Origin: Gammaproteobacteria bacterium
GTDB taxonomy: Bacteria; Pseudomonadota; Gammaproteobacteria; JAADGQ01
Length of the DNA stretch: 53,780 nucleotides
Assembly: GCA_015490755.1 (NCBI GenBank)
Contig: WFXF01000004.1
Coordinates: 1 to 53,780, forward strand
Direction: 5' to 3'
The translations under genes and the position numbers were made by a program. The notes beneath the pieces are model-generated. The model did no database searches and was not told where the DNA came from. It saw only the letters and a list, made by a program, of their open reading frames with translations. Below are positions 44,413 through 53,780 of the stretch, one piece after another; position 1 is the stretch's first letter; each line of letters opens with the position of its first letter.

Positions 44413-45408
44413 TTAATATTGGCGTGCTACAAAAACAGCTCCCAACAACCCAACGTGAGAGTTCAATATTAATTTAACCGGGATATTTTCCAATAAACCT
44501 GTCATTTTATTTTTATTATTAAACGCTTGCATAAATATATTCTGGCGCATCCACTCAATAATTTTGGGGGCAATTCCACCCGCGATATAAAGCCCACCGT
44601 ATGGTAGCGTTGTTAATGCATAATTGCCTGCAACTGCACCATAAACTTCAACAAACAATTTCAGTGACTTTTCAGCCAAAATATCGCGATGCTTTTTTGC
44701 AAAACAGGTAATCATTGCGGCAGGATTATTGCTTTTCATTTTTTCACGTAAATCTGCACTCTCCTTATCAGGCTCCAAATCACGTATAAAGGAATAGATA
44801 TTAAATAATCCACGGCCTGAACAGACCGATTCAATAGAGACCCGCTCACCCTTCTGTAGCAAATAGTTCAACAGTTCAACTTGAAGCAAACTGCCTGGAG
44901 CAAAATCAGCATGGCCACCTTCTGCAGGTAGTATCTGATATCTGTTTTCATGAGAAACAATCTGCCCCATTCCCAAGCCTGTTCCTGCACCTATCACAGC
45001 TTGATGCCCATGCACCACTGCTTTTCCTTGCTGAAGTACAAACAGATCTTTTTCTGCCAGGCAACCTATTCCATGACAAACAGCAACAAAATCATTGATC
45101 AAACGTACAGGTGCGCCATTAAAAATCTGACTTAGGGCAATGCTGTCCAAATTCCATAACAAATTTGTAACCCGAGCCGTTTGGCCATCAACACCATCAT
45201 AAACAGGCCCCGCCACTGCAATGCACACTGATCCAATAGACTCTCGAACACTGCCACTTAATGATTCAAGAAAAGTCGCCAATAAAGCATCAAAAGTGGC
45301 ATAGCGAGATGACTCAAAAGAGAGAGTGTTAATTTCTTGACCTTGAGCAGAGTCATAAACCTGCAAAAGCGTTTTAGTCCCTCCAATATCCCCCGCTAGC
45401 ACAACCAT
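44413..45408 (-). CDS. glk: glucokinase
   Basis: A 331-residue glucokinase of the proteobacterial Glk family. The ATP-binding LAGDIGGTKTLLQV opens the protein, CIAVAGPV and LINDFVAVCHGI follow, VIGAGTGLGMG supplies the second phosphate loop and the PAEGGHADFAPG motif carries the sugar-contacting Glu and His. It phosphorylates glucose to glucose-6-phosphate. The downstream partner in the pathway, pgl, is 24 bases upstream in transcription order, so the two form an operon for glucose-6-phosphate metabolism; zwf and edd/eda are not in the window. Confidence 0.94.
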   Translation of the reverse strand: MVVLAGDIGGTKTLLQVYDSAQGQEINTLSFESSRYATFDALLATFLESLSGSVRESIGSVCIAVAGPVYDGVDGQTARVTNLLWNLDSIALSQIFNGAPVRLINDFVAVCHGIGCLAEKDLFVLQQGKAVVHGHQAVIGAGTGLGMGQIVSHENRYQILPAEGGHADFAPGSLLQVELLNYLLQKGERVSIESVCSGRGLFNIYSFIRDLEPDKESADLREKMKSNNPAAMITCFAKKHRDILAEKSLKLFVEVYGAVAGNYALTTLPYGGLYIAGGIAPKIIEWMRQNIFMQAFNNKNKMTGLLENIPVKLILNSHVGLLGAVFVARQY

Positions 45409-45432
45409 CCTTTCCCCTTTAAATTTGCTTTA

Positions 45433-46161
45433 TTATTTTAATAGTTCTGCCGCTGCCTGATCAATCAACCACAACTGCTGTCTGTTTTTAATCTGTTGTA
45501 CGGGAAAAACTGCTTCATTTGCAGTATTACTTAATACTTTACTAACAACCTCTGCTTTATTGCTACCCGCCACCAAAAACAGTAATTGCCGGGCCTGGTT
45601 CAATACCGGGAATGTTAAGCTTACCCGCCACGTTGCTTTATCTTCCACATAAACAGCTGCGACCAACGCCTTATGTTCATGCAAAATATCTGTTTTGGGA
45701 AATAGTGATGCGGTATGTCCATCAGGCCCGACACCTAACAAGATCAAATCAAACTCAACTTCGCCGTTCACACCTGAGGGTAGACAGTCACGGAGCTGTT
45801 GTGAATAATCAGTCGCAGCACTATGTACATCACTGCACTCAGCTTTAATACGATGAATTTGTGATTCAGGGATTGGCACATGCCTTAGTAATGCGTCATA
45901 CGCCATTCTGTAATTACTCTCTTTATGATCAGGAGGCACACTGCGTTCATCTCCAAAATAGATATGCACTTTTCCCCATGGAACGGTTTCGGCATACTCA
46001 GGCGTTGCCAATAGCTCATAAAGCGCCTGAGGTGTAGAGCCTCCAGAAAGAGCGACATGAAAAGCACCCTGTCTGGCCACTGCTGTTCGTGCTGAAATTA
46101 AAAAGAAGTTAGCCGCCGCCTGATTGAGAGCCACTAATTCTGAATATTTTTTTATTTCCAT
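45433..46161 (-). CDS. pgl: 6-phosphogluconolactonase
   Basis: The 242-residue DevB-type lactonase hydrolyses 6-phosphogluconolactone in the pentose phosphate/Entner-Doudoroff entry. Signature segments are HVALSGGSTPQALYELLA, VHIYFGDERSVPPDHKESNYRMAYDALL in two parts, DLILLGVGPDGHTASLFP and the C-terminal VAGSNKAEVVSKVL. It leads the pgl-glk transcript and diverges from cyaA over 155 bases. A small hairpin (TATCG/CGATA) is visible in that gap but no firm regulator site. Confidence 0.94.
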   Translation of the reverse strand: MEIKKYSELVALNQAAANFFLISARTAVARQGAFHVALSGGSTPQALYELLATPEYAETVPWGKVHIYFGDERSVPPDHKESNYRMAYDALLRHVPIPESQIHRIKAECSDVHSAATDYSQQLRDCLPSGVNGEVEFDLILLGVGPDGHTASLFPKTDILHEHKALVAAVYVEDKATWRVSLTFPVLNQARQLLFLVAGSNKAEVVSKVLSNTANEAVFPVQQIKNRQQLWLIDQAAAELLK

Positions 46162-46316
46162 ATCTATTCTTTATCCAAGCAATAAGTTCCAATATTTTCA
46201 ATCGTTCAAATTTCTATCGTATCGAGCGATAAAAAAGTTTATAAGCTTATTCCATACCATGTCGATACTGATCATCATACAACAGTAAAAAATTGATCAG
46301 GGAAAAACAGTTAACA

Positions 46317-49142
46317 ATGGAGATATTGGCCGCCAAAAAACGCTTTATGGCATTAAACCGTGAACGTTTGGCGCGTGCTCATGCTTGCCTTAGCCATAAA
46401 CAGCAATCCTTTCTGGAAGTTTTACCTTTGCTTTTCCACACAAACCACCCGGCCTTTCCTGGTTTTATATCAAAATCCACACCCAAAGGAATTTCTGACT
46501 ATACTCCCACAAAAAAAATACTTGATATCGCAAAAAACCTGGCCCGAAGCTTCGAATATAAAAAAAGAGCCCTGTCACACTATGAGATCTACTCTCTTTT
46601 TCTTATGGGCAGTAGTGGCACGGTTGCATATTCAAAAAAGAGTGACTTTGATATATGGGTATGCCATAGCAAACAAATTGAAGCTGACAAACTTGATGAA
46701 TTACAACAAAAAGCCAAGGCTCTCGAAGAGTGGGCTATTACATTTGACCTGGAAGTCCATTTTTTTCTGGTTGAACCTGAATCTTTTCGCCAGGGCCATA
46801 CAGAGCAACTCTCATCCGAGAGCAGCGGTAGCGCACAATACCATTTATTGCTAGAAGAGTTTTATCGTACCAGTCTGCTCTTGGCTGGCCGTTACCCTAT
46901 TTGGTGGCTGATCCCACCAGGTAAAGAGCATGAATATGATAAACAGGCCCAACATCTGATCAAACAACGCTTTGTTGCTGAAAATGAGTGTATTGATTTA
47001 GGCGGCATCGATTTTATCCCGTCAGAAGAGTTTTTTGGCGCGGCACTGTGGCAACTATACAAGGGCGTTGATTCGCCTTATAAGTCCGTCCTCAAAATTT
47101 TACTCATGGAAATATATGCCAGTGAATATCCCAACATTGACCTTCTCTCTGCTCGTTTTAAAAGTGCGATCTACAGTGGCGTTACACAGCTCGATAAAAT
47201 TGACCCTTATGTCATTTTAATCAAAAAAATTGAAGAATACCTGGAACAACGTCAAGAAAAAGAGCGCTTACAACTTGCTCGTCGCTGTTTTTATTTCAAA
47301 GCTAACGAACAGCTCAGTAAAACTATCCCATCCAGACAGGAAGGGTGGCGCTACCAACTACTACACAACCTGGTCACCACATGGGGTTGGACACAACAAG
47401 AGATCAAGGTACTCGATGAACGTAACTCCTGGAAAATAGTAAAAGTTCAGAAAGAGCGTGAAATTCTGGTGGGCGAACTCACTCGTAGCTATCAATTTCT
47501 CTCGGAATTTGCACGCAAACATGCAAAAGAGGCCAATATCAGTCAACAAGATATGACCATTCTGGGTCGAAAACTGTATGCAGCGTTTGAACGAAAAGCT
47601 GGAAAAGTTGAAATCATCAATCGTGGTATTGCTCCAAACCTATGGGAAAGCCAATTAAGCTTTTATCAAAAAAGCGGACAAAACCAGCAATCGCAATGGT
47701 TGCTTTTCACTGGCCAGATCACAGCCACAGAAATTGAAATCACCCCACCTATAAAACGTGGGCGAAATCTTTTTGAACTCATAACCTGGTGTTTTTTTAA
47801 CCGCTTACTGGATGCACGAACCGATATTACCCTCAACGCCCCCAACAGCCCGCTAACGATCAAAGAACTGCAACTCATTATTAATGCACTTGAAGATCAT
47901 TTTTTCAGCAAAACCTTAACGGACGCCTCTTTTGAAGCATTAATGCAGCCCGCAAAGATAAAAAAATCACTTTTATTCATTAATTTGGGCATTGATCCAA
48001 TGGAGTCGCGTACACGTGAAGGTATCCATTTGACCAGCGATCGAACAGACTCTCTTAGTTACGGCGGCCTTCATGAAAATTTAGCGATTCATTTTGATCA
48101 AGTAACACTCACGAGCTGGAAAGAAGTTCAGGTTATCTGCCATCGCACAAAAGAGCTCGGCTTACTCGATAGTTTATGCCAATACATAAACCAGGGGGTT
48201 CCAGCAAAAAAAGAGGCACCACCTTCAATTGAAACATATTGCTTCACGCCCACAAGAGGCATTGCAATTAGCAAACGAATCAATGACCTGTTTAATGATG
48301 TTGTTAAATGTTTCTATGGTCCACATGCCGAAGCAGCACGCTACCTGTTTATTGCAAGCCAAACCCACTATGTACTCAAACTCAAAAATAACACTCTACA
48401 ATATGAGGTATTAGAAGACACTAAAATGCTATTACCCTTCCTGGAACAAGAGTCCAGTCAGTTCAGCCCGGTTGTTTTTGACAGACATGTACTCACTACT
48501 AGTCCATTGCCCATACTCTACCTTATTAATGAACCCAGTACAGTGCAGCTCTTTTTTCAAGAGAGTGACAATGAAATTTCCGTATTTATACTGGACGAAC
48601 GAGGCAGCTTATATCAGCAACGCGAGAGTTACTTCAGCCTTAAAAGCATGTTGAGCCAATATAAACTTTTTATTGATTCAGTCATCGATAGGCAGCGCTT
48701 CCAGTATTCTGAAGATGAAATCAAAGACCTTGCGACCACATTAAAGTGTTACCAGATCGATAAAACCAAAGAAAACGGGTTTCAAATTATCCCACGCAAC
48801 ATCAATCACTTAAACCGTGCTCAAGGCTACTTCAACATGCAGGTGATTGTTGAAGCAGATGAACACAACCAGGCAATATTTACCTTTTATTGTGACGGAC
48901 AAGAGTTCAGCTCATTGGAATTTGGCCAGGCACTGTATGACAAAGTCGCCGCTTACGTACTCAAAAAGCGCCAAAGCGGCCTTGCTTATCCCATCTATAT
49001 TACTGACCTGGATGTCCCCAGATCACTGCTCGGCGGACAAGCTGAATATGCTCAAACCATTCACTTTTTAAATTACAAAAAACAGGTGGAAAGTAAACTC
49101 AATGAAGCTTTGGAGCTATTAGCAGTACCTTCTGATCGCTAA
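46317..49142 (+). CDS. cyaA: class I adenylate cyclase
   Basis: A 941-residue cytosolic enzyme making cAMP from ATP, aligning with enterobacterial CyaA along its length. The nucleotidyltransferase-type catalytic motif GSSGTVAYSKKSDFDIWV is near residue 105, with FHLDLGGIDF-like and SLWQLYKGVDSPYKSVLK stretches in between and a C-terminal regulatory half. I prefer the ATG at 46317; an in-frame TTG at 46293 would add eight residues. The Crp/Fnr protein in the window is Dnr-like, so the cAMP receptor must be elsewhere. hemC follows on the same strand, whereas in enterics cyaA and hemC diverge. Confidence 0.95.
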   Translation: MEILAAKKRFMALNRERLARAHACLSHKQQSFLEVLPLLFHTNHPAFPGFISKSTPKGISDYTPTKKILDIAKNLARSFEYKKRALSHYEIYSLFLMGSSGTVAYSKKSDFDIWVCHSKQIEADKLDELQQKAKALEEWAITFDLEVHFFLVEPESFRQGHTEQLSSESSGSAQYHLLLEEFYRTSLLLAGRYPIWWLIPPGKEHEYDKQAQHLIKQRFVAENECIDLGGIDFIPSEEFFGAALWQLYKGVDSPYKSVLKILLMEIYASEYPNIDLLSARFKSAIYSGVTQLDKIDPYVILIKKIEEYLEQRQEKERLQLARRCFYFKANEQLSKTIPSRQEGWRYQLLHNLVTTWGWTQQEIKVLDERNSWKIVKVQKEREILVGELTRSYQFLSEFARKHAKEANISQQDMTILGRKLYAAFERKAGKVEIINRGIAPNLWESQLSFYQKSGQNQQSQWLLFTGQITATEIEITPPIKRGRNLFELITWCFFNRLLDARTDITLNAPNSPLTIKELQLIINALEDHFFSKTLTDASFEALMQPAKIKKSLLFINLGIDPMESRTREGIHLTSDRTDSLSYGGLHENLAIHFDQVTLTSWKEVQVICHRTKELGLLDSLCQYINQGVPAKKEAPPSIETYCFTPTRGIAISKRINDLFNDVVKCFYGPHAEAARYLFIASQTHYVLKLKNNTLQYEVLEDTKMLLPFLEQESSQFSPVVFDRHVLTTSPLPILYLINEPSTVQLFFQESDNEISVFILDERGSLYQQRESYFSLKSMLSQYKLFIDSVIDRQRFQYSEDEIKDLATTLKCYQIDKTKENGFQIIPRNINHLNRAQGYFNMQVIVEADEHNQAIFTFYCDGQEFSSLEFGQALYDKVAAYVLKKRQSGLAYPIYITDLDVPRSLLGGQAEYAQTIHFLNYKKQVESKLNEALELLAVPSDR

Positions 49143-49229
49143 AAACATAATAAACGCCAATACTTCCATTTGCCTAATGGCCTCTCAAACCGTAGCATAA
49201 GCATTTTTCGAGAAGAATCATCAAGAGTT

Positions 49230-50159
49230 ATGTCAACAAATACCATAAAAATCGCTACACGCAAAAGCCCTTTGGCGCTTTGGCAAGCTGAACACGTAAA
49301 GTCGCTCCTTCTAAAAGCGCACCCTGAATTAAAGGTTGAGCTGCTAGGTATGAGCACTCAAGGTGATAAAATTCTTGATAGCCCCTTAGCTAAAATTGGT
49401 GGCAAAGGGCTTTTTGTTAAAGAGTTAGAACAGAGCATGCTTGAAGGTCACGCGGATATTGCCGTGCACTCCATGAAAGATGTGCCGGTAGAACTTCCTG
49501 ACGGCCTGCACCTTCCTGTTATCTGTGAACGTGAAGACCCCTATGATGCATTTGTCTCCAACCATTATGCCAATCTTGATGAACTGCCCCAAGGCTCACG
49601 AGTGGGCACATCCAGCCTGCGCCGCCAATGCCAATTAAAAGCACATCGCCCGGACCTGAAAATTCTTGATCTACGCGGCAATGTAAATACACGCCTGGCC
49701 AAACTCGACCGAGGTGATTTTGACGCCATCATACTTGCCGCCGCAGGTTTGATTCGTCTGGAGTTTGAAAGCAGAATCACTTATCGCCTGACCAGCGAAG
49801 AGAGTTTGCCTGCCATTGGCCAGGGTGCCGTTGGTATCGAATGCCGAACAGATGATGCCCGGGTTAATCAACTTATTGCCGCACTGAATCATAATGACAC
49901 GCACACCCGAATTATTGCAGAGCGTGCAATGAATCATCGCCTTGAAGGTGGGTGCCAAGTCCCTATCGCAGGCTTTTCAGAACTGGAAGGCAATCTTCTT
50001 AAAATGCGTGGACTTGTCGGTCAACCTAATGGTTCAACCATTTATCGTGCGGTCATTGAAGGCCCTGCCTCTGATGCAGCCAAACTCGGCGTACAATTAG
50101 CGGATGATTTACTCTCTCAAGGCGCAGGAGAAATTTTGAAATCCCTTTATAATGAATAA
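49230..50159 (+). CDS. hemC: porphobilinogen deaminase
   Basis: A 309-residue enzyme joining four porphobilinogens into hydroxymethylbilane. Key segments are [37 protein letters not shown] in parts, AVHSMKDVP, the [10 protein letters not shown] loop and the cofactor-binding Cys in [13 protein letters not shown] near residue 240. The ATG at 49230 with AAGAG upstream is chosen over an in-frame ATG at 49170 that adds 20 unrelated residues. It overlaps hemD by eight bases. Confidence 0.96.
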   Translation: MSTNTIKIATRKSPLALWQAEHVKSLLLKAHPELKVELLGMSTQGDKILDSPLAKIGGKGLFVKELEQSMLEGHADIAVHSMKDVPVELPDGLHLPVICEREDPYDAFVSNHYANLDELPQGSRVGTSSLRRQCQLKAHRPDLKILDLRGNVNTRLAKLDRGDFDAIILAAAGLIRLEFESRITYRLTSEESLPAIGQGAVGIECRTDDARVNQLIAALNHNDTHTRIIAERAMNHRLEGGCQVPIAGFSELEGNLLKMRGLVGQPNGSTIYRAVIEGPASDAAKLGVQLADDLLSQGAGEILKSLYNE

Positions 50160-50928
50160 GAAACCTGATCTGAAAGGGCTAAAAGTATTAATTACACGCC
50201 CAGCCCATCAGGCAGCAGCCACTTGCGACCTAATAGAGCAGCACGGGGGAATCGCTCATCAATTCCCTGTACTGGAAATTTCAGCCACACAAAACCTGAA
50301 AGAGGTCAATACTGTCATATCACATCTTGATGATTTTGATATTGCAATATTTATCAGTCCAAACGCTGTAACCTATGCCTGCAAACTGATCGACCATCCA
50401 CCAAAAGCGTTTCACTCAATCAAATTGGCCGCTGTCGGAAAAGGCACTCAAAACGCCCTGTTACAGTGCGGTTTAACTACTGACATCTTGCCTGCCGATG
50501 AGTATCACAGCGAAGCACTACTGGCGATGCCTGCACTTCATGCAGTAACAGGAAAAAAAATTATTATTTTCCGTGGTGAAAGAGGGCGAACACTGATCGC
50601 AGATACTTTGCGCCAACGTGGTGCCCTGGTAAAGTATGCAGAAGTTTATCGACGCAAACAGCCCCAGGGAAACACACATTGCCTACTGAACCTTAAAATC
50701 GATATGATAGTGGTCACCAGCAATGAAAGCTTGCATAATATATTCAATATGACAATAGAAACTGATAAAAAGTGGCTACTTAATATGCCACTTGTTGTTT
50801 TTAGTCATAGAACCGCTAAACTGGCACAGTCACTCGGATTTATACACCCAGCTAGAATAACGAAAGTCGCTAGTAATGAAGGGCTTATTGAAACTTTAAA
50901 TATGGATGGCATTAAGCCACCAGAATAA
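50152..50928 (+). CDS. hemD: uroporphyrinogen-III synthase
   Basis: A 258-residue protein that closes and inverts ring D of hydroxymethylbilane. The sequence is poorly conserved in this family, but [46 protein letters not shown] and [22 protein letters not shown] are typical, each seen as shorter blocks. Its position between hemC and hemX and the eight-base overlap with hemC confirm the assignment. Confidence 0.92.
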   Translation: MNKKPDLKGLKVLITRPAHQAAATCDLIEQHGGIAHQFPVLEISATQNLKEVNTVISHLDDFDIAIFISPNAVTYACKLIDHPPKAFHSIKLAAVGKGTQNALLQCGLTTDILPADEYHSEALLAMPALHAVTGKKIIIFRGERGRTLIADTLRQRGALVKYAEVYRRKQPQGNTHCLLNLKIDMIVVTSNESLHNIFNMTIETDKKWLLNMPLVVFSHRTAKLAQSLGFIHPARITKVASNEGLIETLNMDGIKPPE

Positions 50929-50968
50929 TAATAGATAAAAATACAGGGACAGAAAAAAAGGCACTGCT

Positions 50969-52168
50969 ATGACCCATACAGACAAAGCGAAACAACCTGG
51001 CACACCTCCAAAAAAAACATCAGGGCAAGCACCCAAACCACAAGAAAAACATATCGTACCTCCCAGTAAAAAAACTGATACAAAACTTCAAGCAAACAGT
51101 AAAAGCAGTAGCGGCAATATTATTAGCGTACTAGCGCTGCTTGTGTCACTCGCTGTAGCAGTCGCTTGCTATCTTTTATGGCAGCAACTCACTACGATGA
51201 ACACCCAGCTGGGTGAAACACAACATATTGCTCAAAGTGCCAACAACACGATAAGCAGTGCGGCCTCTGCTTCAAGTGATACGCAAAGCACTATTACTCA
51301 AATACAGAGCCAGGTAAAAACACTGGAAAATAAATTATCACAACTTGCTGATAGCGAGCAGCAGGCTTTACAAGAGTTCAAACAGCAACTGGAAACACTG
51401 CAAAGTCAGCAACAAACCATTCAAACATCAGTAGATAGTTTACAAACAACTGCCAGTAACAACAGCAACCCATCAGGGTGGAGCATTTCCGAGGCGCTTT
51501 ACCTCGTCAACATAGCCAACCACAGACTTAACCTGGAAGGTGACATTGACACGGCTATTGCTGCACTAAAAGCTGCTGACCTGCGACTCAAACAAACAGG
51601 GGATCCAAGCCTGCTTGATGTCCGCCGTATACTCGCCAATGAAATCAATGCGCTCAGTTCAGTAGAACTTCCAGATTTGAATGGTATCGCGCTATCGCTG
51701 GATAGCTTGGAAAAAAATGCTGAATCACTTATCATCCCCGACATAGAACCTTCGGATACTTTCAAGTCTGGTATCAATATTGATAATCAATCCAGTACTG
51801 ATTGGCAAGCTGCAGCAAATTCAATCTGGAATGAAGTTAAAAGTCTCGTTTCAGTGCGTCGTGGCGATGACAGTTCCGGTCCTCCATCATTGGCTCCAGA
51901 CCAACGCTTTTATCTACGCCAAAACCTGCGTTTCAAACTTGAAGCCGCACGTATCGCACTACTGCGCAAAGATACTGCCGCTTTTCGCCAAAACCTGAAC
52001 ATCGCACGTGACTGGATTCAAAACTACTTTGTTAGCGACAGTGCTGCTGCTAAAAACATTCTGAACTCTCTGGATCAAATGCAAAATATCGAACTAAAGC
52101 CTGCTTTTCCTGATATTTCAGCATCACATAAAATGCTGCGCGCTCTAAACAAAGGGGAGGCCGCATAA
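50969..52168 (+). CDS. hemX: HemX, membrane protein of the hem operon
   Basis: A 399-residue protein: a Lys/Pro-rich cytoplasmic tail (1-48), one membrane helix (about 50-72, IISVLALLVSLAVAVACYLLW), a coiled-coil rich in Gln, Ser and Thr (75-160) and a C-terminal HemX domain (WSISEALYLVNIANHRLNLEGD onward, in parts). It is often labelled uroporphyrinogen-III methyltransferase, but no SAM-binding domain is present. It may help organise haem enzymes at the inner membrane. The stop codon is immediately followed by the hemY start. Confidence 0.92.
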   Translation: MTHTDKAKQPGTPPKKTSGQAPKPQEKHIVPPSKKTDTKLQANSKSSSGNIISVLALLVSLAVAVACYLLWQQLTTMNTQLGETQHIAQSANNTISSAASASSDTQSTITQIQSQVKTLENKLSQLADSEQQALQEFKQQLETLQSQQQTIQTSVDSLQTTASNNSNPSGWSISEALYLVNIANHRLNLEGDIDTAIAALKAADLRLKQTGDPSLLDVRRILANEINALSSVELPDLNGIALSLDSLEKNAESLIIPDIEPSDTFKSGINIDNQSSTDWQAAANSIWNEVKSLVSVRRGDDSSGPPSLAPDQRFYLRQNLRFKLEAARIALLRKDTAAFRQNLNIARDWIQNYFVSDSAAAKNILNSLDQMQNIELKPAFPDISASHKMLRALNKGEAA

Positions 52169-53428
52169 ATGAAGATTTTGATCTATATTGCTATTGCCCT
52201 TGCCGCTGCGGCAGGTGCCACCTGGATTCTATCCGATGGCCCGGGATATGTACGCATTGACGTACATTCATGGGTGATTGAAACCTCTTTTGCAGTTTTT
52301 TCTGTACTCGTAGTTATTCTGTTCATCACCTGCTATTTTCTACTTCGCCTCATAAGCGGCACATTACGAGCCCCTAAAAAAATTAGCCAATGGAATAAAA
52401 CTCGTAAAACCAAAAAATCACAAAAGAAAACGACAGAAGGGTTAATTGCATTAACTGAAGGCCAGTGGAGTAAAGCCGAAAAGCTATTAACCACAGGGGC
52501 TCGCAATAGTGAAACCCCTCAGCTTAATTATTTAGGTGCTGCACAGGCTGCTGAAGCTAAAGGGCTACCTTCCCGGCGAGAGTCCTATCTTGGTAAAGCA
52601 CAGAGCTGCGATGCAAACAGAGGCGCTGCAGCGGGTATTGCCCAAGCTGAACAACAGCTCAAACAAAAAGAGTACGAGCCAGCACTCACTACGTTGCTGG
52701 AACTGCAAAAATCATCCCCCAAACACCCCCAAATATTAAAGTTGCTGGCAATGCTTTATGTAGAAACGGGCCAATGGGGCAATGCACTGGCACTCGTACC
52801 TCAACTAAGAAAGCGCGAATCTTTAGCCCCCAATGAGCTTGTTGCACTGGAGATAGATATTTGGCATCATCTACTGGAAAATGCAGCACACCAGGATCTT
52901 AGAAAACTCCATGAAATATGGAATCAAATGCCCTCTCGTTTGCACCAGCAAGAAGACCTTGTTTTTGCTTACACACACCGTCTCAATGCACTCGATTCTG
53001 GCCATGAAGCTGAAACACTACTGCGCAAAAGTTTACGTAAACACTGGTCTGAATCACTCATATATGCCTATGGCTTTGTCGAAGGCGCAACCCCTGAAAA
53101 GCAGCTTAAATATGCTGAAAGCTGGTTATCCAAACACCCTGATGATGCAACGCTGTTTTTAACGCTGGGCCGACTCTGTCTAAAAACCAAATCACCAGAA
53201 CAAGCACTAAAATATTTTCACTCAAGCCTTAAAGTTGACGAACGCCCGGAAACATACCAGGAAGCAGGTAATTTATTACTCCAGCAAATGGGAAAAAATT
53301 CAGAAGCCCTGGAGTGTTTTAGAAAAGGCCTTGCTCTCACAATCCGTACCATCGCACAACCTGGGGTATTTACCAAAGCAGAGCCCGTACTGCAAAAGCC
53401 ATCGCAGGTACTTCTTCCACAAGCCTGA
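52169..53428 (+). CDS. hemY: HemY, TPR membrane protein of haem synthesis
   Basis: A 419-residue protein with two N-terminal membrane helices (about 3-20 and 38-62) and a C-terminal array of TPR-like repeats (for example QILKLLAMLYVETGQWGNAL and ATLFLTLGRLCLKTKSPEQA). It is the proteobacterial HemY, unrelated to the Bacillus oxidase of the same name. It begins directly after hemX (no gap) and ends inside the left arm of the hairpin at 53428-53466. Confidence 0.93.
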   Translation: MKILIYIAIALAAAAGATWILSDGPGYVRIDVHSWVIETSFAVFSVLVVILFITCYFLLRLISGTLRAPKKISQWNKTRKTKKSQKKTTEGLIALTEGQWSKAEKLLTTGARNSETPQLNYLGAAQAAEAKGLPSRRESYLGKAQSCDANRGAAAGIAQAEQQLKQKEYEPALTTLLELQKSSPKHPQILKLLAMLYVETGQWGNALALVPQLRKRESLAPNELVALEIDIWHHLLENAAHQDLRKLHEIWNQMPSRLHQQEDLVFAYTHRLNALDSGHEAETLLRKSLRKHWSESLIYAYGFVEGATPEKQLKYAESWLSKHPDDATLFLTLGRLCLKTKSPEQALKYFHSSLKVDERPETYQEAGNLLLQQMGKNSEALECFRKGLALTIRTIAQPGVFTKAEPVLQKPSQVLLPQA

Positions 53429-53466
53429 TTAATTAAGGGCAAACTATAAGTTTGCCCTTAATTAAT
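53428..53466. terminator. perfect long hairpin after hemY
   Basis: Two exactly complementary 18-base arms (53428-53445 and 53449-53466) with a three-base loop follow the hemY stop codon; the core is AAGGGCAAACT / AGTTTGCCCTT. The outer part is TTAATTAAT instead of a plain U-run. It probably ends the hem operon transcript. Confidence 0.7.
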
Positions 53467-53531
53467 CCCACCAAGGAACGGACCAACAATTCAAGTGACA
53501 AATAGTATTATTGAGTTCTTTCGGAGCAAAC

Positions 53532-53780
53532 ATGACGCTTTTCAGCCGTTACAGTACTGTTTTTTTGGCTATTCTTTTTCTGCCCATCACACAACTGTCG
53601 GGTGCAGAGTTTACCGTTAACGATACAACCGATGCTGTTGATTCTGACCTTAAAGATGGAGTGTGCAATAGCAACCCTTGGTCTAGTACCAAATTAAAAA
53701 CAGACAAGGATGCAGCAGGTGAGCTAGCCACATGGAAAAGTAATGCGCAATGTACATTGCGTGCAGCCATTCAAGAAGCC
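53532..53780 (+). CDS. secreted CSLREA-domain-like protein, partial at the right edge
   Basis: The frame is open to the last base (83 codons). CGGAG precedes the ATG. A signal peptide (MTLFSRYSTVFLAILFLP, cleaved near LSGAE) is followed by FTVNDTTDAVDSDLKDGVC and, after a gap, CTLRAAIQEA. This V-N-D-T-x-D-x-x-D-G-x-C...CTLRAAIxEAN pattern is the CSLREA N-terminal module of large parallel beta-helix or Ig-repeat surface proteins. The repeat region and length are outside the window. Confidence 0.75.
   Translation, partial: MTLFSRYSTVFLAILFLPITQLSGAEFTVNDTTDAVDSDLKDGVCNSNPWSSTKLKTDKDAAGELATWKSNAQCTLRAAIQEA

Noticed and set aside
50969-52168. HemX as a uroporphyrinogen-III C-methyltransferase
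   Set aside because: No SAM-binding domain is present; the label is a known misannotation of this membrane protein.

Overview
The window reads as ordinary chromosome of a gammaproteobacterium with moderate, slightly AT-rich composition. The grounds are gene content and order: class I adenylate cyclase CyaA next to hemCDXY, pdxA-rsmA, alaC-hom-thrC, hpt paired with a methylthioinosine-type phosphorylase, NtrB/NtrC, ZapD-YacG and FadE/thiolase/FadJ beta-oxidation. A cNOR cluster (norC-norB-norQ-NapH-like Fe-S protein-norD) with a Dnr-like regulator indicates nitric oxide reduction. Genus cannot be fixed from sequence reading alone.

Layout. 1-180: minus-strand promoter and boxA leader of a ribosomal RNA operon whose 16S gene lies beyond the left edge. 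183-2925: a small unknown gene, an outer-membrane beta-barrel, a Mth938-like protein and a HepT/MntA toxin-antitoxin pair whose MntA reading frame is shifted near its end. 3056-9403 (plus): alaC-hom, an inserted BrnT/BrnA pair, then thrC-hpt-MTIP and purC. 9466-20492 (minus): a long directon reading FAD/Fe-S oxidoreductase, nikR, speE, ntrB, ntrC, DUF3426 protein, gloB, mltD. 20584-24045 (minus): yacG, zapD, a sulfotransferase-like protein, a DUF4143 ATPase and a YjbR-type protein. 24082-30408: the nor cluster, with the Dnr-like regulator diverging from a shared FNR/DNR-type site. 30526-32418: VapBC and a porin.

32598-39222 (minus): fatty-acid beta-oxidation (fadE, thiolase, fadJ-like) behind a YiiX-like permuted papain-fold protein. 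39589-40262: HigB/HigA pair. 40422-42239: pdxA and rsmA. 42313-46161 (minus): LolA-like protein, an unknown secreted protein, glk and pgl. 46317-53428 (plus): cyaA and hemC-hemD-hemX-hemY, closed by a perfect 18-bp-arm hairpin. 53532 to the edge: start of a secreted CSLREA-type protein.

How the genes work together: most blocks are housekeeping (threonine and alanine synthesis, purine salvage, nitrogen control, haem synthesis, beta-oxidation, respiratory NO detoxification or denitrification). Four toxin-antitoxin pairs sit between them as accessory insertions. I found no clear new multi-gene system. The best leads are a Cys replacing a metal-ligand His in GloB, the frameshifted MntA, BrnTA splitting the threonine operon with a predicted leaderless promoter, the extra Fe-S membrane gene and internal terminator in the nor cluster, and an unrecognised secreted protein beside a LolA-like protein. 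No tRNA gene, CRISPR array or intact transposase was recognised.
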